Positions 8,598-16,815 of a DNA stretch of 64,000 nt are shown piece after piece (the first letter of the stretch is position 1; each line of letters opens with the position of its first letter). The stretch comes from Cohnella caldifontis (GTDB taxonomy: Bacteria; Bacillota; Bacilli; Paenibacillales; Paenibacillaceae). The position numbers and the translations under genes are program-made. The stretch covers positions 552,048 to 616,047 of the forward strand of contig NZ_JAQZSJ010000001.1 of the NCBI RefSeq assembly GCF_029360585.1. Reading direction: 5' to 3'. The notes under the pieces were generated by a model. It had not been told where the DNA came from. It worked only from the letters and a program-made list of their open reading frames with translations, and ran no database searches.

Positions 8598-9502
8598 GAA
8601 GCGTCGCCTCCTTCGTAGTACACCCATTTGCGGGAGGATCGGAACGTGTACAGCGCGAAGATCAGCGTCAGCGTGAACAGCACCCAGGCCAATGCGCTGG
8701 CGTAACCGAACCGCGAATACGCGAACGCGTTCTGGTACAGGTACAGGTTGAAGAACAGGGTCGCGTTCGCCGGTCCCCCGTTCGTGATGATGAGCGATTC
8801 GGTGAACGTCTGGAAGGACGAGATCATCAGCATGATGAGATTGAACAGGATCGTCGGCGTGAGCTGGGGAACGGTGATCGTGAAAAACCGCTGCAGCTTC
8901 GACGCGCCGTCGAGCTCGGCCGCCTCGTACAAGCTTTCCGAAATATTCTTGAGTCCCGCGAGGAAAATGATCGCCGTGCTGCCGACCGCGTACAGCGACG
9001 TCAAGATCATGGTCGGGAGCGCCCAACCCGTGCTGGAGAACCAGCCGGGTCCCTGGATGCCGATCAGGCCGAGCAAGCCGTTCGCGAGTCCGAAATTGGG
9101 GTTGAACACCCAAATCCACAGCATCGACACCGCCACGCCGCTGACGACGCTGGGCAGGTAGTAGATCGTGCGGAAAACGCCAATGCCCGGAACTTTCTGG
9201 TTCATCATGAGCGCCAGCAGCAGCGCCGTGACAAGCGCCAGCGGCACGCGGAACACCACGTAGACCAGCGTCACCTTGAGCGACTGCCAGAACAGCGGAT
9301 CCACGCTCAGCATCTCGCGGAAATTGCGCAATCCGACGAATTTCGCGGGCGAAATGAGATCCCAATCGTAAAAGCTGAGGCCGAGCGAGCCCAAGATGGG
9401 CCCCAAAGTAAACACGACGAGCCCGATCAGCCATGGCGAGATCAGCAGGTAAAACGTATACGATTCTTTCCATTTGGCGCCGGAGCCGGAGGTTGAGATC
9501 AT
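8594..9502 (-). CDS. Carbohydrate ABC transporter permease, MalF type
   Basis: 302 residues. The first span starts FYLLISPWLIGLVVFTLGP and the conserved loop reads SLYEAAELDGASKLQRFF (EAA motif). The length and the terminal SSRKWVYYEGG are usual for UgpA/MalF-like subunits of family 1 sugar importers. It forms a heterodimeric channel with the next gene, which it overlaps by 4 nt. It follows the binding-protein gene after an intercistronic hairpin. Confidence 0.95.
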   Translation of the reverse strand: MISTSGSGAKWKESYTFYLLISPWLIGLVVFTLGPILGSLGLSFYDWDLISPAKFVGLRNFREMLSVDPLFWQSLKVTLVYVVFRVPLALVTALLLALMMNQKVPGIGVFRTIYYLPSVVSGVAVSMLWIWVFNPNFGLANGLLGLIGIQGPGWFSSTGWALPTMILTSLYAVGSTAIIFLAGLKNISESLYEAAELDGASKLQRFFTITVPQLTPTILFNLIMLMISSFQTFTESLIITNGGPANATLFFNLYLYQNAFAYSRFGYASALAWVLFTLTLIFALYTFRSSRKWVYYEGGDAS

Positions 9503-9531
9503 CGGTGAACGCCTGCCTTTCCTATAAGCAT

Positions 9532-9558
9532 GACAACGGGGGAAACTCCCCCGTTGTC
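9532..9558 (-). promoter_or_regulatory. Intercistronic hairpin after the binding-protein gene
   Basis: A perfect 11-bp inverted repeat (GACAACGGGGG / CCCCCGTTGTC, 5-nt loop) lies between the binding-protein stop and the first permease. No T run follows. It is more likely an mRNA 3'-end stabiliser or processing point that keeps binding protein in excess of permeases than a full terminator. Confidence 0.7.
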
Positions 9559-9568
9559 CCTTACCCGT

Positions 9569-10924
9569 TTATTCCGCGGCCCGCTTGAGCTCGGTGTCGA
9601 TCTGACCGGCCAAATCGGTCAGTTTCGCCTTGATGTCGACGTTCTTCTGCAGCAGGATATCCTGGATCGCCGGAGCCAGCAGCTTGTCGCCGACGGAGCC
9701 CCAAGCGCTGTTCGCGAAATAGCCGCTGACGATGGCGTTGTCGAGCTGTTTGACGAACTCGCCGAGATAAGGATCCTCGTTCTGCTTGCTGGACGCGGCC
9801 AGCTTCTGCGAGACGGCCAGGTTGGACTTGGCCCAGCCTGGGCCGATTTCCGAATCCGGGGAGGTGAGCTCCATCAGGAAATCGAACGCTTCCTGCTGGT
9901 GCTTCGATTGTTGAGCGATGCCGAAGCCCGAAGTATAGAGCAGCGACGTCTGTTTGCCGGTCGACATCGTCGGCAGCGACACGACGCCGAACTCGATGTC
10001 CGGATTATTGCGCAGATCGCTCTGCGCCCAGGAGCCGTTGACGTTCATCGCCACTTGTCCCGTCGCGAACAGGTCGATGCCCTTCAGCGCGATCAGCTCC
10101 GCCGGATTCGGCGCGACATTGTCGACGTTGTACAGGTCGTAGATTTTCTTGAACGCGTCCACGGTCGCGTCCGCGTTCAGGTAACCCACCGCGGTCGAGC
10201 CGTCCGGAGACAGGTAGCTGCCGCCGTTGCTGACGACGAACGGCTCCACCCAGTCTTTGCCCAGGTTCAGGTTCGCCCCGTACTGCTTGATTTTGCCGCC
10301 TTGGCGGATCGTCAGCTTCTTGGCGATGTCCCGGAACTGCTCCCAGGTCCAACCGTCCTGCGGATAGGGGATGCCTGCCGCGTCGAACAGCTTCTTGTTG
10401 TAGTACACGCCGATCGTCGCGCCGCCGACCGACATGACCGGAAGCTTGCCGTCCACCAGCATGAGCTTTTTGACGTTCGGCGTGATGTCGTTCAGATCGT
10501 ACTTGCCTTCGGCGAACGGCGTGAGGTCGACCACGATGTTCTTCTTGACGTACCGCGAGAAGTTTTGCTCGCCGACTTGGATGAGATCCGGCGGATCGCC
10601 CGCGCCGAGCTCCGTCTGCAGCTTCGTCATGTAGTTCTCGTACGGGGACGCTTCGATTTTCACCGTCGCGCCGGGATGCTCGGCCTCGAATTTCTTCTTC
10701 GCCTCGTTCAGGATGGCCGTGTTCGTCTCTTCCGTCTGCCAAGTGGCGACCCGCAGCTCATACGGCTTGCTCTCGCCGCCGGCCGCGCCGCCGCTCACGC
10801 TTTCGCCGGCGGAACCCGGCGACGACTGTGCGCCGGAGCCGCCCGAACTTCCGCATGCCGAGAGCAGCGCGCCGACCAGCAGCGGCACGGCGGACGCGAT
10901 TCCCCATTTTTTGAACCGGTTCAT
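9569..10924 (-). CDS. Extracellular sugar-binding lipoprotein (family 1)
   Basis: 451 residues. The signal peptide ends in the lipobox LLSAC, followed by a Ser/Gly-rich linker, so the mature protein is anchored to the outer face of the membrane. The body has the SBP_bac_1 pattern, with KKKFEAEHPGATVKIE early and VSVGG-like and WTWEQFRDIAKKLT segments centrally. It delivers the sugar to the two permeases downstream. AAGGGGG precedes the ATG at 10924. The gene leads the operon and is divergent from a YesM/YesN pair, the likely regulator. Confidence 0.95.
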   Translation of the reverse strand: MNRFKKWGIASAVPLLVGALLSACGSSGGSGAQSSPGSAGESVSGGAAGGESKPYELRVATWQTEETNTAILNEAKKKFEAEHPGATVKIEASPYENYMTKLQTELGAGDPPDLIQVGEQNFSRYVKKNIVVDLTPFAEGKYDLNDITPNVKKLMLVDGKLPVMSVGGATIGVYYNKKLFDAAGIPYPQDGWTWEQFRDIAKKLTIRQGGKIKQYGANLNLGKDWVEPFVVSNGGSYLSPDGSTAVGYLNADATVDAFKKIYDLYNVDNVAPNPAELIALKGIDLFATGQVAMNVNGSWAQSDLRNNPDIEFGVVSLPTMSTGKQTSLLYTSGFGIAQQSKHQQEAFDFLMELTSPDSEIGPGWAKSNLAVSQKLAASSKQNEDPYLGEFVKQLDNAIVSGYFANSAWGSVGDKLLAPAIQDILLQKNVDIKAKLTDLAGQIDTELKRAAE

Positions 10925-10952
10925 GTGAATCCCCCTTTTCGTGAGTGCCTGG

Positions 10953-10958
10953 ATTGTA
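10953..10958 (-). promoter_or_regulatory. Possible -10 box of the binding-protein operon
   Basis: TACAAT on the minus strand, 29 nt before the start codon. No convincing -35 is seen at the usual distance, consistent with a promoter that depends on an activator such as the adjacent YesN-type regulator. Confidence 0.4.
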
Positions 10959-11074
10959 GGGCAAGGTCATTGTAACCGGAACGCGAAAACGCTCACAATG
11001 CGGCGATCTTCCGGTTTGGTGCGGTTTTCTTCGGGACCTGTCCCCGGAGGGATGGCGCGCCTTCGGAGATATGG

Positions 11075-11080
11075 TACGAT
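11075..11080 (+). promoter_or_regulatory. Possible extended -10 promoter of the histidine kinase
   Basis: TACGAT preceded by TG one base away (TGGTACGAT), about 40 nt before the kinase start. The -35 region is poor. Confidence 0.4.
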
Positions 11081-11119
11081 ACGGATAAGCCATCATCGCA
11101 CAAACGGGAGCGCGAAGCC

Positions 11120-12907
11120 ATGAATGGGTTATACCGGACCAGCATCAGGGGCAAGCTTCTCGCGGCCTATCTGCCGCTTATCATTTTGCCGGTCGTCGTG
11201 ATCTCCGTCGCCTCGTACGCGTTGTTTTCCTACAAAATGTCTTCGGCTTCCCGGATGCTCGCGGAACAGAACGCCAAAGAGATCAACCGCCACCTCGAAA
11301 CGTATCTGGACGAATTGGAACGGCTCAGCCTGTTCCCTTACTTCCACACGAACGTCATGGACGTGCTGCGGGACAACCGGCAGTTCGATTCGCCGGAGCA
11401 AATGTACCAGGAATACAAAATGTTCGACGACATGTTCGGCAACATCATGCTGAATCCGCGCCAGGACCTGCTGAACGTGTTCCTCTACCGCTCCGACGGC
11501 ACGAGATATTTCAACACCCGCGTCAACGTCACCCTGAACGGCGATTACGATTGGAAGACGTCGGACTGGTACCGGCGGACGCTGGAGGCGGACGGAGCCG
11601 TCGTCTATACGCCCAACGCGGGCCGGGACGGCCGGTTTACCGTCCTGCCGTACGACATCTTTTCGATCTCCCGCCTCATTAAGTCCGATAACGGCCAGGT
11701 CGTCGGCACGATCCTGATCGACGCCAATTTCCAAGGCGTGGAAGACGTGCTCCGGGACATCGGGCTCGGGCAGAAGTCCAACGTCGTGCTGAAGGACCAG
11801 AGCGGCCAAATCCTGTTCGCGCAGAACGGCCTCTACCTGGACCAACTCAAGTCGTTGCGGAATGCCGAAAACGTCACGCTGAGGGCGGACGGCGAGAAAC
11901 TGTTCGTCGGCAGCGACGTTTCCGCGAAAACCGGCTGGACGGCCAGCGTCGTTATCCCGTCCGAGAATATCTATCGATCTTTCATCTCCATCCGCGAGGT
12001 CATCCTTTGGCTTGCGGCCATTTTCGGCGCCATCGCCCTGATCGTCACCTTCTGGCTGTCCGGCAGCATTACCCGCCCGATCCGCGAAATGTACCGGATG
12101 ATGAAGAAAGTCGAAAGCGGCCAATACGACGTGGAGCTGAACGTGACCAGCCAGGACGAGATCGGCAGTCTTGGACGCGCTTTCAACAAAATGAGCTCGC
12201 AGATCAAGGAGCTGATCCACGAGGTGTACGAGTTCGAGATCCGCCAGAAGGAGGCGGAGCTCAACAATCTGAAAATGCAGATCCGGCCGCATTTTCTGTA
12301 CAACACGCTGGAAGCCATCCGGTCGCTCGCCGAGCTGAGCGACAACCGCGAAATCGTGGAGATGACCGGGAGCCTCGGCTCCATCCTCCGCTACAGCATC
12401 AAGACGCACCAGAAGCTGGTGCTGCTGGACAAGGAGCTCGATTACATCCGCCAGTACCTGAATATCCACCAGATCATGAACGGAGACGCCGTCCGGTTCG
12501 AATTCGACATCGAACCGGATGTCCGGCGCCGCTATTCGATCCCGCTGATGTTCCAACCGATCATCGAAAACGCCCTGCAACACGGTTTATACGGCAGGCG
12601 TTCGGGAGGTTTGCTGCGAATCAGCGGCAAAGCGGAAAACGAAGCGCTCACGTTCACGATCGCCGACAACGGCGTCGGGATCCCGCCAGGCGACATGGAA
12701 GAGCTGAACGCCAAGCTGAGCGAACCCGCCCTGCCTCATCGAGCCGATGCCGAATCGGCGGACGGGATCGGGCTGCTCAACGTCAACCGCCGGCTGAAAA
12801 TCGTGTTCGGGGACGCTTACGGGCTCACGGTTGGACCGAATCCCGGGGGCGGCACGGTCGTGTCGGTCCGCATCCCCGCCGTCTCCGATCAGCGGGAAGT
12901 CGGATAA
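11120..12907 (+). CDS. YesM-family sensor histidine kinase
   Basis: 595 residues. One membrane span is near 12-34, followed by a large extracellular Cache-like sensor to about 290. A second span is near 292-314, then HAMP, a HisKA_5 domain with the phospho-acceptor His391 in IRPHFLYNTLE, and an ATPase domain with IIENALQHG, DNGVGI and GIGLLNVNRRL. Such kinases sense extracellular sugars or binding proteins and phosphorylate a YesN regulator. GGGAG lies 9 nt before the ATG. The partner regulator follows after 25 bp, and the divergent importer operon is the probable target. Confidence 0.95.
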   Translation: MNGLYRTSIRGKLLAAYLPLIILPVVVISVASYALFSYKMSSASRMLAEQNAKEINRHLETYLDELERLSLFPYFHTNVMDVLRDNRQFDSPEQMYQEYKMFDDMFGNIMLNPRQDLLNVFLYRSDGTRYFNTRVNVTLNGDYDWKTSDWYRRTLEADGAVVYTPNAGRDGRFTVLPYDIFSISRLIKSDNGQVVGTILIDANFQGVEDVLRDIGLGQKSNVVLKDQSGQILFAQNGLYLDQLKSLRNAENVTLRADGEKLFVGSDVSAKTGWTASVVIPSENIYRSFISIREVILWLAAIFGAIALIVTFWLSGSITRPIREMYRMMKKVESGQYDVELNVTSQDEIGSLGRAFNKMSSQIKELIHEVYEFEIRQKEAELNNLKMQIRPHFLYNTLEAIRSLAELSDNREIVEMTGSLGSILRYSIKTHQKLVLLDKELDYIRQYLNIHQIMNGDAVRFEFDIEPDVRRRYSIPLMFQPIIENALQHGLYGRRSGGLLRISGKAENEALTFTIADNGVGIPPGDMEELNAKLSEPALPHRADAESADGIGLLNVNRRLKIVFGDAYGLTVGPNPGGGTVVSVRIPAVSDQREVG

Positions 12908-12932
12908 CCAGGAGAATGGGAGGGCCATCGCC

Positions 12933-13961
12933 ATGCCGAAATATTTGATCGTCGACGACGAACCGTTGATCCGCAAAGGGCTGATGAAGCTGATTTCCCG
13001 GGTCGCCCCGGAATGGACGCCGTGCGGCGAAGCCTGGAACGGGCTGGAGGGCGTCCAGCTCGCGACGGAGCTGTTGCCCGACCTGATCCTCTCCGACATC
13101 CGCATGCCGGAAATGGACGGGCTGGACATGGCGCGGAAGCTGATCGAACTCGCCGTGCCCGTCCCGGTCGTGTTCTTCACCGGCCACGACGAATTCGCCT
13201 ATGTCCAGACCGCCATCCAGAACAACGCATTCGATTATCTGCTGAAGCCGATCAAGGAGCAGGACGTGCGGCAGCTGCTGGACCGATACGAACGGGAATT
13301 CGGCCAGGCGGGTCCGATCCGCCGCGAGGACGTTTCGCAAATCAAGCAATTCGAATTCCGGCTGCAAAGCGCGTTCGAAGCCGGGAACGCGGAAATGCTG
13401 GAGGAGCTCGAGAACTGGTACGACCGGCTGAAAACCTCGATCAGCCTGCGCACGTTCGTCGACCTGACGACGCGGACGCTCCAGTCGTTTCTGCTCCGGC
13501 ACGACATGATCTGCGCCGAGTTCAAGCCCGTCATCAACGACACGAACGCGTCCAACGTCATCCGCAGCCTGCAGGCGTTCTGCGCCGCGCAGCTGGAAGA
13601 AACGCTCGGGAACCGGACGAATCCCCTCATCCGGAAAGTCAAGGACTGGGTGGAGGAGCGCATGGAAGACAACCCCTCCCTCGCGGAAGCGGCCGAGCTC
13701 GTCCATTTGAGCCCCACCTACTTCAGCGAATATTTCAAGAAACATGAGGGCGAAACGTTCCAACAGTACGTCGTCCGGGTCAAAGTCCAGCGCGCGAAGC
13801 AGCTGCTGGAGGATCCCCTCCTGCGCGTCTACGACATCGCTTCGCGGGTTGGCTACGCCGACCACCGGCATTTCAGCAAGGTGTTCCAATCCAAGGTCGG
13901 CGCGACGCCGACGGAATACCGCAACCGGATCCTGGGGATCGCCGGCGCCGCGAAGGAATAA
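12933..13961 (+). CDS. YesN-type response regulator (REC + AraC HTH), short form
   Basis: 342 residues: receiver domain 1-120 with phospho-acceptor Asp55 (LILSDIRMPEMDG) and the conserved Lys in DYLLKPIKE. A short helical linker follows, then a C-terminal AraC helix-turn-helix (about 240-335; LAEAAELVHLSPTYFSEYFKK). Most YesN proteins are about 500 residues, with a long central domain that is largely missing here. The ATG at 12933 follows GGGAGGG by 7 nt. It is predicted to activate the divergent sugar operon when phosphorylated by the kinase just upstream. Confidence 0.95.
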   Translation: MPKYLIVDDEPLIRKGLMKLISRVAPEWTPCGEAWNGLEGVQLATELLPDLILSDIRMPEMDGLDMARKLIELAVPVPVVFFTGHDEFAYVQTAIQNNAFDYLLKPIKEQDVRQLLDRYEREFGQAGPIRREDVSQIKQFEFRLQSAFEAGNAEMLEELENWYDRLKTSISLRTFVDLTTRTLQSFLLRHDMICAEFKPVINDTNASNVIRSLQAFCAAQLEETLGNRTNPLIRKVKDWVEERMEDNPSLAEAAELVHLSPTYFSEYFKKHEGETFQQYVVRVKVQRAKQLLEDPLLRVYDIASRVGYADHRHFSKVFQSKVGATPTEYRNRILGIAGAAKE

Positions 13962-14025
13962 GCCGATCGCGCGGTGTTGGTGTTGACCTTGGCCTTGGCC
14001 GGATCATTCGCGGGCGGAAACAACG

Positions 14026-14060
14026 AACCACCGGTCGGATTTTCGTCCCGACCGGTGGTT
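14026..14060. terminator. Bidirectional terminator between convergent operons
   Basis: A perfect 13-bp stem AACCACCGGTCGG / CCGACCGGTGGTT with a 9-nt loop. TT follows on the plus strand and an AT-rich flank on the other. It separates the YesN gene from the convergent dehydrogenase gene. Confidence 0.8.
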
Positions 14061-14091
14061 TTCCGTTCCGTTCCGTTTCGTCCGCGCGCCG

Positions 14092-15147
14092 TTACGGCGA
14101 ATTCGGATAAATCATGACTTTGATGCTCGTGTCTTTCTGCGTCCGCGCCGTCTCTACCGCTTCCCGGATATCCGACAGCGGGAAGCGGTGGGTGATGATT
14201 TTCCCGATATCGGCGCCGGAGCCCCGCAATGCTTGGATGGCGGCGGGATACGTGTTCGCGTAACGGAACACGCCGTAAGCGTCGATCTCCCCGTCGATGA
14301 GCTGGCCCATATCCATCGGGACGGCGCCCTCCGCGGGCAATCCGACGAATACGATCCTTCCGCCGCGGCGCACGAGCCGGATCGTGTCCGCCATCGCCCG
14401 GGCGTTGCCCGACGACTCCACCACGAGGGTGATGCCCGTCCCGCCGGTCAGTTCGGCCAGCCGCTCCCCGACGTTCTCGTTCGCCGGATCGAGCGCCGCC
14501 GTGAAGCCCATTTCGAGCGCCAACTCCCGGCGGAACGGCACGACGTCCGTCCCGTAAATTTCGGTAATGCCGAACAGCTTCGCCGCTTGCCCCGCGAGCA
14601 GCCCGATCGGGCCGAGCCCCGTGATCAGCAGCCGGTCGAACGGTTTGGCATGCCCTCGCTGCAGGGCGTGAAAGCCCACCGACAGCGGCTCCAGCAAAGC
14701 CCCCTCCTCGAAGCTCATCGTGTCCGGCAGCTTGAACAGGTAGTCGCTCGGCATGGCGATATACTCCTGCCAGGCTCCGTTCACCGGCGGCGTCGCGAGA
14801 AAGACGACGTCGGGACAAAGGTTGTACCGCCCGGACCTGCAATAATCGCAATGTCCGCACGCGACGCCGGGCTCGACCGCCACCCGGTCGCCGACCGCCA
14901 CGTTCGTGACGTTTTTGCCCACCTCGACGACTTCGCCGGCCAGCTCGTGGCCGAGCACGATCGGCTCCTTCACGACGTAACGCCCGATTTTCCCATGCTC
15001 GTAATAGTGTACGTCGGAGCCGCAAACCCCGATGCAGTACACTTTGACCAGCGCCTCGTCCTCTTTCGGCACGGGGATGTCCACTTGCTGAACGGCGATG
15101 GACAGCGGTTTGTCCATGATCGCCGCGCTCATCTTTCCTCTAGGCAT
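14092..15147 (-). CDS. Zinc-dependent MDR dehydrogenase (sorbitol/xylitol dehydrogenase-like)
   Basis: 351 residues. Catalytic zinc ligands Cys42 (GVCGSDVHYYEHG) and His67-Glu68 (LGHELAGEV), and structural zinc cysteines 97, 100, 103 and 111 (ACGHCDYCRSGRYNLC), are all present. A Rossmann motif TGLGPIGLLAG follows. The sequence resembles polyol dehydrogenases of the GutB type. As the last gene of a xylosidase/Weimberg operon, 33 bp behind GH43, it may interconvert a polyol and ketose, or supply the missing first oxidation of the pentose. The operon shows no other candidate for that step. The start at 15147 has AAGGGG 9 nt upstream; ATG at 15132 is an alternative. Confidence 0.85.
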   Translation of the reverse strand: MPRGKMSAAIMDKPLSIAVQQVDIPVPKEDEALVKVYCIGVCGSDVHYYEHGKIGRYVVKEPIVLGHELAGEVVEVGKNVTNVAVGDRVAVEPGVACGHCDYCRSGRYNLCPDVVFLATPPVNGAWQEYIAMPSDYLFKLPDTMSFEEGALLEPLSVGFHALQRGHAKPFDRLLITGLGPIGLLAGQAAKLFGITEIYGTDVVPFRRELALEMGFTAALDPANENVGERLAELTGGTGITLVVESSGNARAMADTIRLVRRGGRIVFVGLPAEGAVPMDMGQLIDGEIDAYGVFRYANTYPAAIQALRGSGADIGKIITHRFPLSDIREAVETARTQKDTSIKVMIYPNSP

Positions 15148-15180
15148 GTTCTCGTTCCCCTTTCGGTTGGGATTGCCGCG

Positions 15181-16815
15181 TCAAGGCGTTTCCGCATCCT
15201 CTTCCGTTTCCCGGTAGGCGAAATAATCGAAATCCGCGTGTTTGCGCGCGCCGCTCAAATCCTGGACGCAGACGCCGACGAACGCGCCGGTGAAGCCTTG
15301 GTCGAGCAGGAAACCGTCCCGGACGGTCTCCGCGTTCTCGTCCGACATCCGGCCTGCTTCCAACGCGGGGCCGACGGCCTTCCAGTCGCTTCCGTCCGCG
15401 GAATAATGGAACTGCGCCCGCTCGTAGTCCAACGTCAATTTCAAATAAACACGGTCCCACCCGTCCACGGAAACTTCCCGCTCGAGCGGCTCGCCGTACA
15501 CGCCCCGGTCGCACGTCAGGATGGCGAGGCTTTTGCCCAGCTCCTCGTCGCGGCTGATCCGCAAATAATACCAATTCTTCGCGTTGTAGTAGTAGACTAG
15601 CCCGGCCATCTGCTGGTACGTGTCGGGCTCGAACTCCACGACGGTCTCCGCCTCGGCCGCGAACGCCTGCTGCCGGCGCGCCAAGAGGCTTTGACCGTGG
15701 GCGGACGAGAACGACTCCCTTCCGCGGAGGCGCAAAAATCCCGGGCGTTCCCGCAGCGTCAGCCAGCTCTCGTCCGCCGGCTCCCGCAGCGTGTTCCAGT
15801 GAACGCCGAGCGTCTCTCCGTCGAAAGAATCCATACCGGTGCCATGGGCGGGCTCGTCGAACCGGAACTCCGGCAGATCCGCCGGCGCTTCGACCATGAG
15901 CCGCGGCTCGCGGCCTCCCCCCTTCAGGCGGAGCCAGCCGTCCTCCGTCCATTCGACTTGCTGGATCGCGGTCTCCCGGCCCAAGTTGCACATGCGGGAC
16001 GCCTTCAGCGGCCGGCCGCACAGATGGACCATGTACCATTCGCCCGAAGGCGTTTCCACCAGGTCACCGTGGCCCGAGCGCTGGAGCGGAAGGCCGGGAT
16101 CGTGGCGGGACGTCAGGATCGGATTGGCCGGATCGACTTCATAAGGGCCGAACAGCGATTCGGATCGCGCCATCGTGACCGCATGGTTCCAGCGGGTGCC
16201 GCCTTCCGCGGTCAACAAATAATAGTATCCGCCCCTGCGGTACACATGCGGGCCCTCGGTCAGACCGAGCTCGGTTCCGCGGAACAGGTTATGGATCGGA
16301 CCGACCAGCTTCCGCCGCGACTCGTCGTACTCCTGCATCAGGATGCCGCCGAAATGGTTCCGCCCCTTGCGGTGGTCCCACACCATGTTGAGCAGCCATT
16401 TTCGGCCGTCTTCGTCGTGGAAAAGCGACGGGTCGAAACCGCTGCTGTTCAAATAGACCGGCTCCGACCAAGGGCCCATGATGTCGGGCGCGGTCACGAG
16501 ATAATTGTGCGTGTCCTTGAACGGTCCGAGATGGCTCTTGACGTCGGTGTAGACGAGATAGTACGTTCCGTCGCTGTAGCTCAAACAAGGCGCCCAGATG
16601 CCGCCGGAATTCGGATTGCCGAGCATGTCGAGCTGGCTTTTCCGCGTCAGCGGATGCGTCAGCAGCCTCCAGTGCCGCAGATCGCGGGAATGGTGGATTT
16701 GCACCCCGGGAAACCATTCGAACGTGGAAGTGGCGATATAATAATCGCCGCCGACGCGCAAAATCGACGGGTCCGGGTTAAACCCCCTCAGGATCGGATT
16801 GACGATGGCGTTCAT
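15181..16815 (-). CDS. Glycoside hydrolase family 43 beta-1,4-xylosidase
   Basis: 544 residues, matching two-domain GH43 beta-xylosidases: a five-bladed propeller (about 1-320) and a C-terminal beta-sandwich (about 330-540). The catalytic triad is visible as general base Asp15 (FNPDPS), pKa modulator Asp128 (SSGFDPSLF) and general acid Glu187 (LTEGPHVY). The spacing agrees with the characterised Selenomonas enzyme (Asp14, Glu186). No signal peptide is present, so it cleaves imported xylo-oligosaccharides in the cytoplasm to xylose. Its ATG overlaps the stop of the upstream dehydratase (ATGA), tying xylose release to the oxidative pathway. Confidence 0.92.
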   Translation of the reverse strand: MNAIVNPILRGFNPDPSILRVGGDYYIATSTFEWFPGVQIHHSRDLRHWRLLTHPLTRKSQLDMLGNPNSGGIWAPCLSYSDGTYYLVYTDVKSHLGPFKDTHNYLVTAPDIMGPWSEPVYLNSSGFDPSLFHDEDGRKWLLNMVWDHRKGRNHFGGILMQEYDESRRKLVGPIHNLFRGTELGLTEGPHVYRRGGYYYLLTAEGGTRWNHAVTMARSESLFGPYEVDPANPILTSRHDPGLPLQRSGHGDLVETPSGEWYMVHLCGRPLKASRMCNLGRETAIQQVEWTEDGWLRLKGGGREPRLMVEAPADLPEFRFDEPAHGTGMDSFDGETLGVHWNTLREPADESWLTLRERPGFLRLRGRESFSSAHGQSLLARRQQAFAAEAETVVEFEPDTYQQMAGLVYYYNAKNWYYLRISRDEELGKSLAILTCDRGVYGEPLEREVSVDGWDRVYLKLTLDYERAQFHYSADGSDWKAVGPALEAGRMSDENAETVRDGFLLDQGFTGAFVGVCVQDLSGARKHADFDYFAYRETEEDAETP

